DNA of 64,000 bases from Rhodobacteraceae bacterium KLH11 (GTDB lineage: Bacteria > Pseudomonadota > Alphaproteobacteria > Rhodobacterales > Rhodobacteraceae): positions 898,132-962,131 of the forward strand of contig DS999531.1 in NCBI GenBank assembly GCA_000158135.1. Reading direction: 5' to 3'. The position numbers and the translations under genes were made by a program. Each line of letters opens with the position of its first letter. The first letter of the stretch is position 1. Positions 10,509 through 18,771 of this stretch are shown here, piece by piece. The notes under the pieces were generated by a model. The model saw nothing but the letters and a program-made list of their open reading frames with translations, had not been told where the DNA came from and ran no database searches.

Positions 10509-10987
10509 CTGTGATCTTTCATCAGCCGCTGCTTCTGACGTGACCAATCACGCTTGGCCTGCGTTTCGCGCTTGTCGTGCAGCTTCTTACCCTTGGCGAT
10601 GCCAATCTTCAGCTTCGCCCGGCCTTTGTGGTTGAAATACAGAACCAGCGGCACCAGCGTCATGCCTTTGCGCTGGGTCGCGTTCCACAGGTTCGACAAT
10701 TCCTTGCGGGACACCAGCAGCTTGCGACGGCGGCGTTCCTCGTGCTTGAAAACCTTCGCCTGTTCGTATGGCGCGATGTAGCTGTTGACCAGCCACAGCT
10801 CTCCGTCATCAACCGAGGCATAGCTTTCAGCGATGTTTGACCCGCCCACACGCAGGGATTTGACCTCGGACCCTTCCAGCACGATGCCGCACTCGATATC
10901 CTCTTCGATTGCATAATCGAAGCGCGCACGCCGGTTCTCGGCGATGACTTTGTAGTTCGGGTCTGTTTTCTGCTTTTGCTTGGCCAT
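10505..10987 (-). CDS. smpB: SsrA (tmRNA)-binding protein
   Basis: Partner of tmRNA in trans-translation, which rescues ribosomes stalled on mRNAs lacking a stop codon. The 160-residue product opens with [20 protein letters not shown] and shows the SmpB core ([26 protein letters not shown]) and the basic C-terminal tail ([20 protein letters not shown]) that enters the decoding centre. The ATG at 10987 is fixed by that conserved N-terminus. The second rescue factor gene, arfB, is about 3.6 kb away in this window. Confidence 0.97.
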   Translation of the reverse strand: MAKQKQKTDPNYKVIAENRRARFDYAIEEDIECGIVLEGSEVKSLRVGGSNIAESYASVDDGELWLVNSYIAPYEQAKVFKHEERRRRKLLVSRKELSNLWNATQRKGMTLVPLVLYFNHKGRAKLKIGIAKGKKLHDKRETQAKRDWSRQKQRLMKDHS

Positions 10988-11031
10988 GACGCGATGATCT
11001 ATGCCGCTTGAGCGCGCCTTGCAAGACGAGC

Positions 11032-11574
11032 CTAGGAATTGGCCGAGATAATCAGGTCGGGACCAAAAATCGTGTCCGCGTGATTGTGCAGGTAAATCTT
11101 GAGCCACGGGGTAAACCGGTCTGGATGTCGCCGCACCTCGGCCAGCAGATCGTGATAGTCGATCCAGCGGATATTCATCACTTCGTCCGGATTAGGCTCG
11201 ATTTTCAGCGGTCCGCGCACATGGGCCAGAAAGACATCGACCACCTCATGCTCGATCATGTTGTTGCCCACATCCGCGTGGTATTCCAGCCGATGGCGAT
11301 ATTCGGGGTACAGCCCCGTAATCCCCAATTCCTCGCGCAGACGACGCACCGCGCAGTTCGAGGCAGATTCGTTCCAGTCAGGATGGGTGCAGCAGGTGTT
11401 CGCCCACAGGCCAGGCGTGTGGTACTTGCCCAGCGCGCGCTGCTGCAGCAGGATTTCGGTGCCCCGGACAACAAAGACAGACACGGCCTTGTGCCGCAGA
11501 CCTTTCTCATGCGCCTCCAGCTTATCAACGGGCGTAAGCTCGCCATCGACCCAGGCCGGGATCATGATGCCCAT
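11032..11574 (-). CDS. idi: Isopentenyl-diphosphate delta-isomerase, type I
   Basis: Interconverts IPP and DMAPP for isoprenoid synthesis. The 180-residue Nudix-fold protein contains [10 protein letters not shown] with the catalytic Cys (near residue 61) and its metal-binding His, the Nudix-like RRLREELGI, and EHEVVDVF with the catalytic Glu. It lies 44 bp upstream of smpB on the same strand and may share a transcript with it. A strong terminator hairpin 79 bp upstream of its start separates it from the cytochrome gene. No photosynthesis genes are seen nearby, unlike idi in some purple relatives. Confidence 0.95.
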   Translation of the reverse strand: MGIMIPAWVDGELTPVDKLEAHEKGLRHKAVSVFVVRGTEILLQQRALGKYHTPGLWANTCCTHPDWNESASNCAVRRLREELGITGLYPEYRHRLEYHADVGNNMIEHEVVDVFLAHVRGPLKIEPNPDEVMNIRWIDYHDLLAEVRRHPDRFTPWLKIYLHNHADTIFGPDLIISANS

Positions 11575-11652
11575 CCGTTGTCTCCTGTTGTCGGATCACA
11601 TTGCCGTGTTGCGCCCAAAGTGGCGCTGATCGGAGGCCCGATCAACCGCACG

Positions 11653-11677
11653 AAAGGCCGCAGGGGCTGCGGCCTTT
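11653..11677 (-). terminator. Intrinsic terminator downstream of the cytochrome c gene
   Basis: GGCCGCAG (11656-11663), loop GGG and CTGCGGCC (11667-11674) form a perfect 8-bp GC-rich stem flanked by AAA and TTT. On the minus strand it follows the cytochrome c stop by about 30 bp and is followed by a short U-run. Confidence 0.85.
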
Positions 11678-11707
11678 TGCACCTGGTCTCAGATGATTTC
11701 AGCGGGG

Positions 11708-12121
11708 TTATTCGCCAGAAACACTCACGAGATACGCGTATACATCTTCCCCGCCCTTCCTCAGCTTGAAGGTCATTTTGGACTTGGCCGAGGTTTCATC
11801 CAGATAATCCTTAAGGAACGCTTTTGGGTCCTGAACATAAGCGACAAATGTCTCTTCATCCCAGACCAGCCCTTTTTCCCCTGCCTCGACAAGGCTGTCG
11901 CCATATCTGAAGCCTTCGACAGTACCCGCTGTACGTCCGGCAATGCCATAGAGATTGGGCCCGGTCTTGCCGCCTTTGACAATCACTTCGCCAGCAGGGT
12001 CGACGATCTGGTGGCAGGATTTGCACTTGTTAAAGGCTTTCTTACCTGCATCTGCATCGCCTTCAGCATAAGCAGGAAGGGCCAGCAGGCCAGCAATTGC
12101 GGTGGCAAGGATACGATTCAT
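11708..12121 (-). CDS. cycA: Soluble class I cytochrome c (cytochrome c2/c550 type)
   Basis: Periplasmic electron carrier between the bc1 complex and terminal oxidases or other acceptors. The 137-residue precursor has a signal peptide ending at AYA before EGDADAG. The heme site CKSCH follows, then KTGPNLYGIAGRTAGTVEGF, and the Met-ligand region near KSKMTFKL, as in Rhodobacter cytochrome c2. The ATG at 12121 starts at the signal peptide; upstream in-frame codons are not signal-like. A strong terminator follows the gene. The symbol is assigned by similarity to the c2 family. Confidence 0.9.
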   Translation of the reverse strand: MNRILATAIAGLLALPAYAEGDADAGKKAFNKCKSCHQIVDPAGEVIVKGGKTGPNLYGIAGRTAGTVEGFRYGDSLVEAGEKGLVWDEETFVAYVQDPKAFLKDYLDETSAKSKMTFKLRKGGEDVYAYLVSVSGE

Positions 12122-12234
12122 AACTTTAGCTCCGATACGAATTGGCTGCACAGAATGGAGCGCTGGCACTGCCGAAAGTCAACGTGCAGATTGCCGCGCG
12201 ATGGCATTGTGTCACAGCGCTTGTTGGCTCGCTG

Positions 12235-13263
12235 TTAGCTCGTGCCGTGTTGGTCCGACCAGCAGGGCAAAAGATCATCAGCGCGGGGTGATGCCAGATA
12301 GATAGCGCGCGCAATGGCCCGGGCCAGACACAGCGACGCCGCATGTCCGATCATCGCCATCGCTGCGGGATCTACATGGCACGCACCGGTGCTGACACCA
12401 AAAACAAGGTCACCATCGCCCAGTGTATGCGCCGGAACAATCGCGCGCGCGATACCGTCATGGGCGGCAACCGCCAGTCGCTTGCATTGCGATTTGATCA
12501 AGGCTGCATTGGTTGCGACGATGGCTATCGTCGTATTCGTACTATCTGGCGCGGCCGGGTGCATCGCCTGCGCTTTGCGGCTTACGTGGATGCGCCCGAG
12601 GCCAGATGATGGGTCGGGCCCACGCCCGCCGAACTCTGCTCCGATCTCGAAGGGCGCCGCCCAGAAATGGCGATCCCCCGGTGTGGTGACACTGCCCAGC
12701 GGGTTGGCCGCGACCAATGCACCTACGGCTATACCGTCCTCCAACATCAAAGATGCAGACCCCAATCCCCCCTTGTGCATCGCCGCCAAAGCGCCGGTTC
12801 CGGCGCCTGCAGATCCCAGATCAAATTGTTGCGAGGCCGCAAGAAATGCATCGCGCCCCAAGGCACGATACGGGTTTTCCGACCAATCCTTGTTTCCGCC
12901 ATTGAGCAGGTCAAACAGAATCGCACCCGGCACGATGGGGACGCGCGCCTGCCCCACCTGAAACCCGCGGCCCTGGGCCCGCATGGCATCGGATACGCCC
13001 GAACAGGCATCCAGCCCAAAGGCCGAGCCACCGGACAGAACGATCGCATCTATCCGGTCGACGGATTTGTCAGGGGCCAGCAGATCGGTTTCCCGCGTCC
13101 CCGGCGCGCCACCCATGACATGGACGGACGCGGTAAAAGGCTGATCCGCCGTGAGCACGGTTGTGCCGGATTTCAGCGCCTCGTCCTGCGCATTGCCGAC
13201 CTTCAGGCCGGGAATGTCGGTGATCAGGTTTCTGGGCCCGGGGGTCATTTTCGTCTCGGTCAT
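12235..13263 (-). CDS. P1 (DmpA/S58) family aminopeptidase-like protein
   Basis: Member of the self-processing N-terminal-nucleophile P1 peptidases, which release N-terminal D- or L-residues or beta-peptides. The 342-residue product shows the family opening (NLITDIPGLKVGNAQD), the glycine-rich AIVLSGGSAFGLDA block and the STNTTIAIVATNAAL segment, which carries the Thr/Ser at the self-cleavage site and the active-site Asn. Two near starts exist, ATG at 13263 and ATG at 13248, with no strong ribosome site; the longer one is given. A dispersed intergenic element lies just upstream. Substrate unknown. Confidence 0.85.
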   Translation of the reverse strand: MTETKMTPGPRNLITDIPGLKVGNAQDEALKSGTTVLTADQPFTASVHVMGGAPGTRETDLLAPDKSVDRIDAIVLSGGSAFGLDACSGVSDAMRAQGRGFQVGQARVPIVPGAILFDLLNGGNKDWSENPYRALGRDAFLAASQQFDLGSAGAGTGALAAMHKGGLGSASLMLEDGIAVGALVAANPLGSVTTPGDRHFWAAPFEIGAEFGGRGPDPSSGLGRIHVSRKAQAMHPAAPDSTNTTIAIVATNAALIKSQCKRLAVAAHDGIARAIVPAHTLGDGDLVFGVSTGACHVDPAAMAMIGHAASLCLARAIARAIYLASPRADDLLPCWSDQHGTS

Positions 13264-13274
13264 TGTGGACAAAG

Positions 13275-13327
13275 CGCGCTTTGGCGCGCTGCCTCCGGCG
13301 GAGGTATTTTTGAACAGAAGAAGAGAT
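13275..13327. repeat. Roseobacter-type intergenic element, copy 1
   Basis: A perfect hairpin, CCTCC-GGC-GGAGG (13292-13304), is followed by GGTATTTTTGAACAGAAG and AAGAGAT. The second half closely matches the copy at 22051-22076. It sits between the SDR stop and the P1 peptidase start. I recall similar hairpin plus GATATTT...AGAAGAAG elements between genes in many Rhodobacteraceae; that part is recollection, not computed here. Confidence 0.5.
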
Positions 13328-13330
13328 GGA

Positions 13331-14077
13331 TCAGATGCATCGGCCCCCGTCCACTTCGAGGGCGGTGCCGGTGATCATGCTGGCCTCATCCGAGCACAGG
13401 AAACAGGCGGCGTTGGCCATGTCTTCGGGGGTTGAGAAGCGGCCCAGCGGGATGGTCGACAGGAACTTGGCGCGCATTTCGGGCGTGTCTTCCCCCATGA
13501 AGGATTTCAGCAGAGGCGTTTCGCCTGCCACCGGGCAGATCGCATTGACCCGCACACCGGATGGGGCGAGTTCCACCGCCATCGTCTTGGTCGCAGTAAT
13601 CATCCAGCCCTTGGAGGCGTTGTACCAGTTGAGATCAGGGCGCGGAGACAGCCCGGCCGTTGAGGCCACATTCAGGATTGCACCTGCGCCACGCGCCTTC
13701 ATGGCCGGTACAAACGCGCGCGCGGTCAGGTAAACCGATTTCATGTTCACATTGCAGACCCGGTCAAAATCATCCTCGGTGACATCTTCAAGCGGTGTTG
13801 GCAGATGGGTCACGCCCGCGTTGTTGACCAGAATATCGAGTTGACCGAAAGCTTCGGTCATTGCGTTTGCCATGGCCTGAACAGATATCGCGTCCGATAC
13901 GTCAACCTGCTGAGGGAGGGCGCGGGGCCCCAGCGTGGCGGCCGTTTCCTGAGCGGCGTCACCATTGATATCCGCAATCATCACACGCGCGCCTTCTGAC
14001 AGGAACTTTCGCACGATCCCCGCACCAAAGCCCGATGCGCCGCCTGTGACAATCGCGGTTTTCCCCTCAAGCCTCAT
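13331..14077 (-). CDS. Short-chain dehydrogenase/reductase (classical, FabG-like)
   Basis: NAD(P)-dependent oxidoreductase, 248 residues. It has TGGASGFGAGI (cofactor loop, residues 11-21), the NNAGVTH motif, the catalytic Ser region VASTAG and the Y152-x-x-x-K156 pair in WYNASKGW. The C-terminus (GTALEVDGGRCI) is typical of FabG-like proteins. The ATG at 14077 is preceded by GGAAAGG and begins the standard MRLEGKTAIVTGG. It is alone between the P1 peptidase and arfB genes. Substrate cannot be inferred. Confidence 0.9.
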   Translation of the reverse strand: MRLEGKTAIVTGGASGFGAGIVRKFLSEGARVMIADINGDAAQETAATLGPRALPQQVDVSDAISVQAMANAMTEAFGQLDILVNNAGVTHLPTPLEDVTEDDFDRVCNVNMKSVYLTARAFVPAMKARGAGAILNVASTAGLSPRPDLNWYNASKGWMITATKTMAVELAPSGVRVNAICPVAGETPLLKSFMGEDTPEMRAKFLSTIPLGRFSTPEDMANAACFLCSDEASMITGTALEVDGGRCI

Positions 14078-14139
14078 GATTTTGCCTTTCCTGCGCTTGC
14101 TTACATGGCAGAGTAACAAGGCGCAGAGAAACTGCCAGA

Positions 14140-14559
14140 TCAATCATCCGATACTTTGCCCCGCAGCGCCTTAACATCCGAGCGCGCCTTTTTTGCCGCC
14201 AGCCGCCGTTTGACCGAACCATAGGTGGGTTTTGTTGCGATCCGGCGCTTGGGCTTGATCAGCGCGCGGGTGATCAGCTCGGCCAGCCGTTCCCGCGCGA
14301 GTTCACGGTTGCGCGCCTGAGAGCGCGTCTCTTCACATTGAATGATGATCGCGCCTTCCTTGGTCCAGCGGCGTCCGGCCAGCCGTTTCAACCGGTTCTT
14401 GACCGGGTCGGGCAAGGAAGGCGAGCGCGCAGCCTCAAACCGCAATTCAACGGCTGTTGAGACCTTGTTGACATTCTGCCCGCCGGGGCCGGAGGCGCGC
14501 ACAAAGCTTTCGGTCATTTCCCAGTCCTGCAGGGCGATATCATCGGTGATGCGCAACAT
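14140..14559 (-). CDS. arfB: Alternative ribosome-rescue factor / peptidyl-tRNA hydrolase ArfB
   Basis: Codon-independent release factor that enters stalled ribosomes and hydrolyses peptidyl-tRNA, backing up tmRNA. The 139-residue protein has the catalytic GGQ at residues 26-28 (SGPGGQNVNKVSTAVELRF). Its basic C-terminal tail (KPKRRIATKPTYGSVKRRLAAKKARS) anchors in the mRNA channel. Full-length release factors are far longer, and the lack of codon-recognition domains fits ArfB (YaeJ). A terminator hairpin and a small open frame with an extended Shine-Dalgarno lie directly upstream in the same orientation, so it may be regulated by attenuation. Confidence 0.95.
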   Translation of the reverse strand: MLRITDDIALQDWEMTESFVRASGPGGQNVNKVSTAVELRFEAARSPSLPDPVKNRLKRLAGRRWTKEGAIIIQCEETRSQARNRELARERLAELITRALIKPKRRIATKPTYGSVKRRLAAKKARSDVKALRGKVSDD

Positions 14560-14593
14560 GGGCCGGACCTTACAGGGGCATTATGGAAACAGA

Positions 14594-14620
14594 AAGGGCC
14601 GCCCCGATGGGACGGCCCTT
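14594..14620 (-). terminator. Strong hairpin terminator between a small leader frame and arfB
   Basis: On the minus strand AAGGGCCGTCCC, loop ATC and GGGGCGGCCCTT form a 12-bp stem with one G-U pair, followed by TCTGTTT. It lies 70 bp after the stop of the small frame at 14691-14747 and 34 bp before the arfB ATG. It could end the upstream transcript or act as an attenuator for arfB. Confidence 0.8.
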
Positions 14621-14690
14621 CGAAAGTTCAGGAGGTCGGGTCGGTTAGATCAATCGACCAGCCGGGGCGTGCGCCCCACCAAGGGCTGCC

Positions 14691-14747
14691 CTAGCAGGCG
14701 ATCCCCCCGGTTGTTCCGACACCTCTCTCCAATCTCTTTCTTGACAC
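14691..14747 (-). CDS. Putative 18-residue leader peptide upstream of arfB
   Basis: GTG-initiated frame encoding MSRKRLERGVGTTGGIAC, stop TAG. The reason to believe it is translated is the ribosome site: AAAAGGAGGTGATCC ends one base before the GTG and is complementary to the complete 3' tail of 16S rRNA. The spacing from the AGGAGG core to the GTG is about 7 bases. The peptide is basic at its N-terminus and matches nothing I recognise. The frame is followed by a GC-rich segment and a terminator before arfB. It could be a leader peptide, an independent small protein, or chance behind a strong ribosome site. Confidence 0.5.
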   Translation of the reverse strand: MSRKRLERGVGTTGGIAC

Positions 14748-14748
14748 T

Positions 14749-14763
14749 GGATCACCTCCTTTT
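14749..14763 (-). promoter_or_regulatory. Extended Shine-Dalgarno, full complement of the 16S rRNA 3' tail
   Basis: The minus strand reads AAAAGGAGGTGATCC; the plus strand therefore carries GGATCACCTCCTTT, the universal 3' end of 16S rRNA. This is far longer than the 4-7 base complementarity seen before other genes in the window. Its AGGAGGT core (14754-14760) is also complementary to ACCTCCT further down the same transcript (minus strand, 14630-14636). Confidence 0.7.
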
Positions 14764-14822
14764 CTATCTGTTGCGGTTGAAAAGAAGCGTGACACAAGTT
14801 GTGCCAATCTCAAAGCGTTTTT

Positions 14823-15467
14823 TTAGGCAGGCTGTACGGTCAGGCGCGCGACGATCACCTTGAACGGGACCAGCGCGATCAATGCCAGCGACAGTTTCAC
14901 CAGCCAATCAGCGAATGCCAGCGTGACCCACAGGGGCGCCATCGGGCCGGACAGCATAAACGGCACAGGCTCCCACGCCCAACTGATGGCGGCGTCTGCA
15001 TTTGCGCCGAAGAAGGCAACCGAGGCCGAAAACGCGAGGGTAAAGAAGATCGCCGTATCCAGCGCCGAGCCAACCAGCGTGGACACCAGTGGTGCACGCC
15101 ACCAGCGACCGCCACGCATGGCGTTGAAGATCGTCACATCCGTCAATTGCGCGATCAGGAAAGCTGTGCCCGATGCCACGGCGATGCGCAGCGGAACGGC
15201 GGCATAGGTGAAGCCATCGCCCTGCAGCATGATCTGGCTGCCGATCAGCGAGCAGATGATGCCGGTGATAAACCCGGCAAACACCACTTTGCGGGCAGAG
15301 GCCACGCCATAGACCCGGTTCATGATGTCAGTGACCAGAAAGGCCAGCGGATAGGTGAAAGCACCCCAGGTTAACAGACCATCAAAGACCAAAAACTGGA
15401 CCAGAATATTTGAGGCCACGACAATGGTGGCCATGGCAAGGATGCCGGGAATAAAGCTGCGTTGCAT
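14823..15467 (-). CDS. Queuosine precursor (preQ0/preQ1) transporter, YhhQ/DUF165 family
   Basis: Inner-membrane importer of 7-deazaguanine precursors for tRNA queuosine modification. The 214-residue protein has about six hydrophobic segments. Family motifs include the N-terminal NILVQFLVFDG region, FLVTDIMNRVYGVASARKVVFAG and AQLTDVTIFNAMR. The ATG at 15467 opens MQRSFIPGILAMATIVVASN; upstream in-frame residues look non-coding. No obvious riboswitch was found in the 91 bp upstream. The 14560-14822 gap lies downstream. Confidence 0.88.
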   Translation of the reverse strand: MQRSFIPGILAMATIVVASNILVQFLVFDGLLTWGAFTYPLAFLVTDIMNRVYGVASARKVVFAGFITGIICSLIGSQIMLQGDGFTYAAVPLRIAVASGTAFLIAQLTDVTIFNAMRGGRWWRAPLVSTLVGSALDTAIFFTLAFSASVAFFGANADAAISWAWEPVPFMLSGPMAPLWVTLAFADWLVKLSLALIALVPFKVIVARLTVQPA

Positions 15468-15558
15468 GTTCAGATGCCCGTTTTGACAAGGTAGCGGCGA
15501 CTTGGCCCCGGGATCATCCCAAGGCAAGCTGTGCGTTTAGACCGTTGTGGGTGATCTG

Positions 15559-16443
15559 TCAATCGGGCAGCAGATACTCGACCAGTTCCGTGCGCTGCAG
15601 CGCAAGGAAGTTGTCATCCGATAGCATCGTGGCGCGCAGGCGGCCCTGCATGTCGCGCCAGACGGACAGACCTTCGAGATTGTCGTGAGCCCCGGTACCG
15701 GTTTCAAACAGGACCTCCTCGGCCTGAGGGGCGTCATCGGCAATGCGCCACCGTCGCAGGCGCGATTGGAAGCCGATGAAAGAGACCGCCCTCTCTAACA
15801 CATAAAGCCGCCCGTCAGGGCCGAAATCAGCGGCGACCGGCAGAAATTTTCCGCGCTGGGGCAGAACAAAAGGCGAGGACCAACGACCGCCATCCCAGCG
15901 ATAGACAGGGATGGCACCCTGTGCGGTTCGGCTTTTCTCGGTCAACGTATAAAGCCGCCCGTGGCGATCAATCGCCAGCGCTTCGAACGAGCCATTGGGC
16001 TCCAGATCAAGAAACGCTTTGGGCCGTGGCAAAACCCGTGCCTTGGCATCGGGCCCGGCGTAGTGAACCACCCGGTGGACGCCTTCGAACGAGATGTAAT
16101 AGCTGCCATCCGGGGCCACTGCGATACCTTCGGAATCTCCTGCCCAGCCCCTCAGGATGCGCCCCCTGCTGGACAACATCGGCCAGTGCCCCAGAATGCG
16201 TATGCCGGTGATCTCGGCCCCATCCCGATCAATCCGGGCCTCAACGAGGTTTGACCGGTCACTGACCGCGATCATGTGCTGCCCGTTCTCCGAGATATGG
16301 AGCGCCGAGAACCCGCCAAACCAGTCTGCGGAATTGCGCCACGCATAGCTTTGCAGCAGCGAAGCCTGTTTGAGCTCTACCGCCCGAACCGGTCCGATCA
16401 GCAGCAGCGCTGCAATCAGTTGGATTGCAAGACGGCGGCGCAT
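15559..16443 (-). CDS. Exported esterase-like activity of phytase family protein
   Basis: Predicted secreted beta-propeller-like protein, 294 residues. It has a signal peptide (MRRRLAIQLIAALLLIGPVRA) and repeated blade-like elements such as WFGGFSALHISENGQHMIAVSDRS, GDSEGIAVAPDGSYYISFEG and FEALAIDRHGRLYTLTEKS. These match the phytase-esterase-like family (PF13449) by pattern. The biochemical role of the family is poorly defined, so an esterase or phosphodiesterase role is only a label. The start overlaps the mepA 3' end by 28 bp, suggesting one transcript with mepA and the UMF1 transporter. Confidence 0.8.
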   Translation of the reverse strand: MRRRLAIQLIAALLLIGPVRAVELKQASLLQSYAWRNSADWFGGFSALHISENGQHMIAVSDRSNLVEARIDRDGAEITGIRILGHWPMLSSRGRILRGWAGDSEGIAVAPDGSYYISFEGVHRVVHYAGPDAKARVLPRPKAFLDLEPNGSFEALAIDRHGRLYTLTEKSRTAQGAIPVYRWDGGRWSSPFVLPQRGKFLPVAADFGPDGRLYVLERAVSFIGFQSRLRRWRIADDAPQAEEVLFETGTGAHDNLEGLSVWRDMQGRLRATMLSDDNFLALQRTELVEYLLPD

Positions 16444-17279
16444 TGCTGGGGCAGATCGGCCAGGCGGTACTCGCGGCGTTTTTTGGGTGCGGGTGCGTTT
16501 GGATCAGGCGGCGGCGGGTTGAGGATATTGCTTACCCATTGCCGCGCTTCGGCACAGCCATCGCCCTTGGGCGGCGGATCCTGATTGACGCACCCCTTAG
16601 AGCCCTTGGGGCATTTCAGACGCACATGAAAGTGGTAGTGATGCCCCCACCATGGCCTGATCTTACGAAGGTAGGCCTTGTTGCCTTTCTCGTCATTACA
16701 CATCTGAACCTTGGCACCGGGAAACACAAATATCCGCGCGACGCGTTTGTCCTTGGCCGCCTCACGCAGCACCGCATGGTGTTGTTTGGTCCAGTTACCG
16801 TTGACATAGGCCCCGTTGGCACGGCGCAGCGAGATGGACGAGATATTCTCGCGCGCCTTGCGGCTGAGGCGCATGTTGTCACCCGGCAGCATCCAGATAT
16901 CGATATCCAGCCCAAGCTGATGAGAGCGGTGGCCTGACGTCATCGGCCCGCCCCGCGGCTGGCTGATATCCCCGATATAGAGACCATTCCACCCCGGCTG
17001 CTTGGCTGCAAACCGGCTGAGGTCCTGCACATAGTCAATTGCTTGCGGATGGCCCCAGTTGCGATTGCGCGACAGGCGCATCGCCTGCCATGTCGGGCCG
17101 GTCTCGGGCAATTGCACCGATCCGGCGGCACATCCGCGCGAATAACTGCCGAAAGCGGCCGATTTTTGCTGCGAGCCTGCTTTCTGGGCCCCGAACAATT
17201 GCTTGGCCAGAGGCTGCGCCCCCGCTGTACCCGCCAGTGCCATAGTGGCCAGAACGGCCAGAAAACGTAATAAAATCAT
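16416..17279 (-). CDS. mepA: Penicillin-insensitive murein DD-endopeptidase
   Basis: Periplasmic zinc peptidase that cleaves D-Ala-meso-DAP cross-links in peptidoglycan. The 287-residue product has a signal peptide ending at AGA before QPLAKQ. Zinc-ligand and catalytic motifs of the MepA (M74/LAS) family are seen in SGHRSHQLGLDIDIWML and WWGHHYHFHVRLKC, with Cys residues for disulfides. The C-terminal Pro-rich tail (NPPPPDPNAPAPKKRR) is variable in the family. It overlaps the UMF1 transporter stop (ATGA) upstream and the phytase-like gene downstream. Confidence 0.95.
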   Translation of the reverse strand: MILLRFLAVLATMALAGTAGAQPLAKQLFGAQKAGSQQKSAAFGSYSRGCAAGSVQLPETGPTWQAMRLSRNRNWGHPQAIDYVQDLSRFAAKQPGWNGLYIGDISQPRGGPMTSGHRSHQLGLDIDIWMLPGDNMRLSRKARENISSISLRRANGAYVNGNWTKQHHAVLREAAKDKRVARIFVFPGAKVQMCNDEKGNKAYLRKIRPWWGHHYHFHVRLKCPKGSKGCVNQDPPPKGDGCAEARQWVSNILNPPPPDPNAPAPKKRREYRLADLPQQCAAVLQSN

Positions 17280-18643
17280 CTGCTCTGATCCCCTTCCGGT
17301 TTCACCCAGCGCATCAGGAATAGACCCAGAATAAACAACCCGATGATCGGTGACACCCCCAGACGTGCGCTACCGGTGGCGGTTGTGGCAATTCCAATCA
17401 ACAAAGGTGCGGCAAAGGCGGTGGCGCGTCCTGACAGACCATATAGACCGAAGCTCTCAACCGGGGCTGCGGGATCGGTATGGCGTACCATCATCGAGCG
17501 GCTTGCGGATTGCAGAATTCCGCCCATCCCGCCGATCAGAACACCGCAGCCAAAGAACACCATATCCGGCAGGCCCGAGCCCGCAGGCAGGCTGATCCCG
17601 TACACCTGGGTTCGATCCATCGACACCACGGTCAGACAGACGAAAATCAGCACCCAGATTGCAACCAAAATCACCGGTTTAGGGCCGTATTTCCGATCCA
17701 TCTTGCCGCCAATCCAGGCAAAGATGGCCGACGCCAGAACGCTGATGATGCCGAAGACGCCGATCTTGATCAGGTCCCATTCCAACACCAGCCGCGCATA
17801 GACACCGCCAAATGTATAAAGCCCGTTCAACGCGTCGCGATAGAACATCGACGAGCCCAGATAGGTCGCCAGACTCACGCGGTGTCGCAGCGCGGCCACA
17901 GATTTACCCAGCAGGCGCAACGCCTCGCCCACACTGCCCTGTTTTTTGCTGTCCGTATCGTCGCGGACCCACAGGAAATAGGGCACCATGAACAACAGGA
18001 ACCACCCCGCGGTAAACGGCCCGACAAAGCGTGTTCCTTCCCGCGTTGCCGCGTCCAGCCCAAATGCAGGGTCCATTCCAATCAGCGTTTTGCCATTGGG
18101 CTGTTCCACAAACAGCGCCAGCATGATGGCCAGCGACAGCAGCCCTCCGAAATAGCCGAAGGCAAAGCCAGAGCCCGAGATCTCGCCCACCTCATTGTCA
18201 TCCCCCAGATCAGGCAACTGAGAGTTGATGAAGATCAGCGCATATTCAGCCCCGACAAAGCCCAGACCAAAGGCCGAAAGCATCAGCCACATGTTCGAGC
18301 CATCGGGCATCGTGTACCACAGCGCGGCGGACCCCACCGCATACATCACTGAAAACCCGAAAATCCATGGAATGCGCCGACCCGAGACATCCGCCATTGC
18401 CCCCAAAAGCGGCGCCCCAAAGGCAATGATCAGGCCGATAATGGTCATGCCATTCGCCCAGACAACCTGCGCCTGTGCCTTGGCGGCCTCCTCTGCCAGC
18501 CCCGAGGTCAGATAATATTGGGCGGCAACACCGGCGAAATAGGGGCCGAACACGAAAGTGACCAACAGGGTGTGATAGGGCTGCGACGCCCAGTCGAAAA
18601 ACCACCAGCCCCAAATGCGTCTGCGCCTGGAAATCTCTGCCAT
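17276..18643 (-). CDS. MFS transporter, UMF1 (Atg22-like) family
   Basis: Inner-membrane transporter of about 455 residues and twelve hydrophobic segments. It opens with RRRRIWGWWFFDWASQPYHTLLVTF, the characteristic UMF1 start (DWASQPY), and has ADVSGRRIPWIF in the first cytoplasmic loop. Bacterial UMF1 proteins have no settled substrate; the yeast relative exports amino acids from the vacuole. The ATG at 18643 follows AGGGG by five bases; an upstream ATG at 18670 has no ribosome site. It is the first gene of a run with mepA and the phytase-like gene, divergent from yggT. Confidence 0.9.
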   Translation of the reverse strand: MAEISRRRRIWGWWFFDWASQPYHTLLVTFVFGPYFAGVAAQYYLTSGLAEEAAKAQAQVVWANGMTIIGLIIAFGAPLLGAMADVSGRRIPWIFGFSVMYAVGSAALWYTMPDGSNMWLMLSAFGLGFVGAEYALIFINSQLPDLGDDNEVGEISGSGFAFGYFGGLLSLAIMLALFVEQPNGKTLIGMDPAFGLDAATREGTRFVGPFTAGWFLLFMVPYFLWVRDDTDSKKQGSVGEALRLLGKSVAALRHRVSLATYLGSSMFYRDALNGLYTFGGVYARLVLEWDLIKIGVFGIISVLASAIFAWIGGKMDRKYGPKPVILVAIWVLIFVCLTVVSMDRTQVYGISLPAGSGLPDMVFFGCGVLIGGMGGILQSASRSMMVRHTDPAAPVESFGLYGLSGRATAFAAPLLIGIATTATGSARLGVSPIIGLFILGLFLMRWVKPEGDQSR

Positions 18644-18771
18644 CTCTGCCCCTGTTATTATTGCTTTCATAAGACGTGGCTTTGGTGCAATTCGCAAGCG
18701 TTCTGTTGGCGCAGCCTTGCTCTTTGCTGCAGGGGCGCTTAGGTCTCAGGCAATTGACGAACGGAGGCCCC

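Noticed and set aside
14741..14769. TTGACA with a 17-base spacer to CTATCT on the plus strand, which would transcribe a copy of the 16S 3' tail
   Set aside because: The -10 is weak and the TTGACA falls inside the small minus-strand frame. The minus-strand leader explains the sequence better. An antisense anti-Shine-Dalgarno RNA stays possible but unsupported.
15468..15558. Possible preQ1 riboswitch upstream of the YhhQ-type transporter
   Set aside because: The gap is short and no preQ1-type stem-loop with an A-rich tail was seen.
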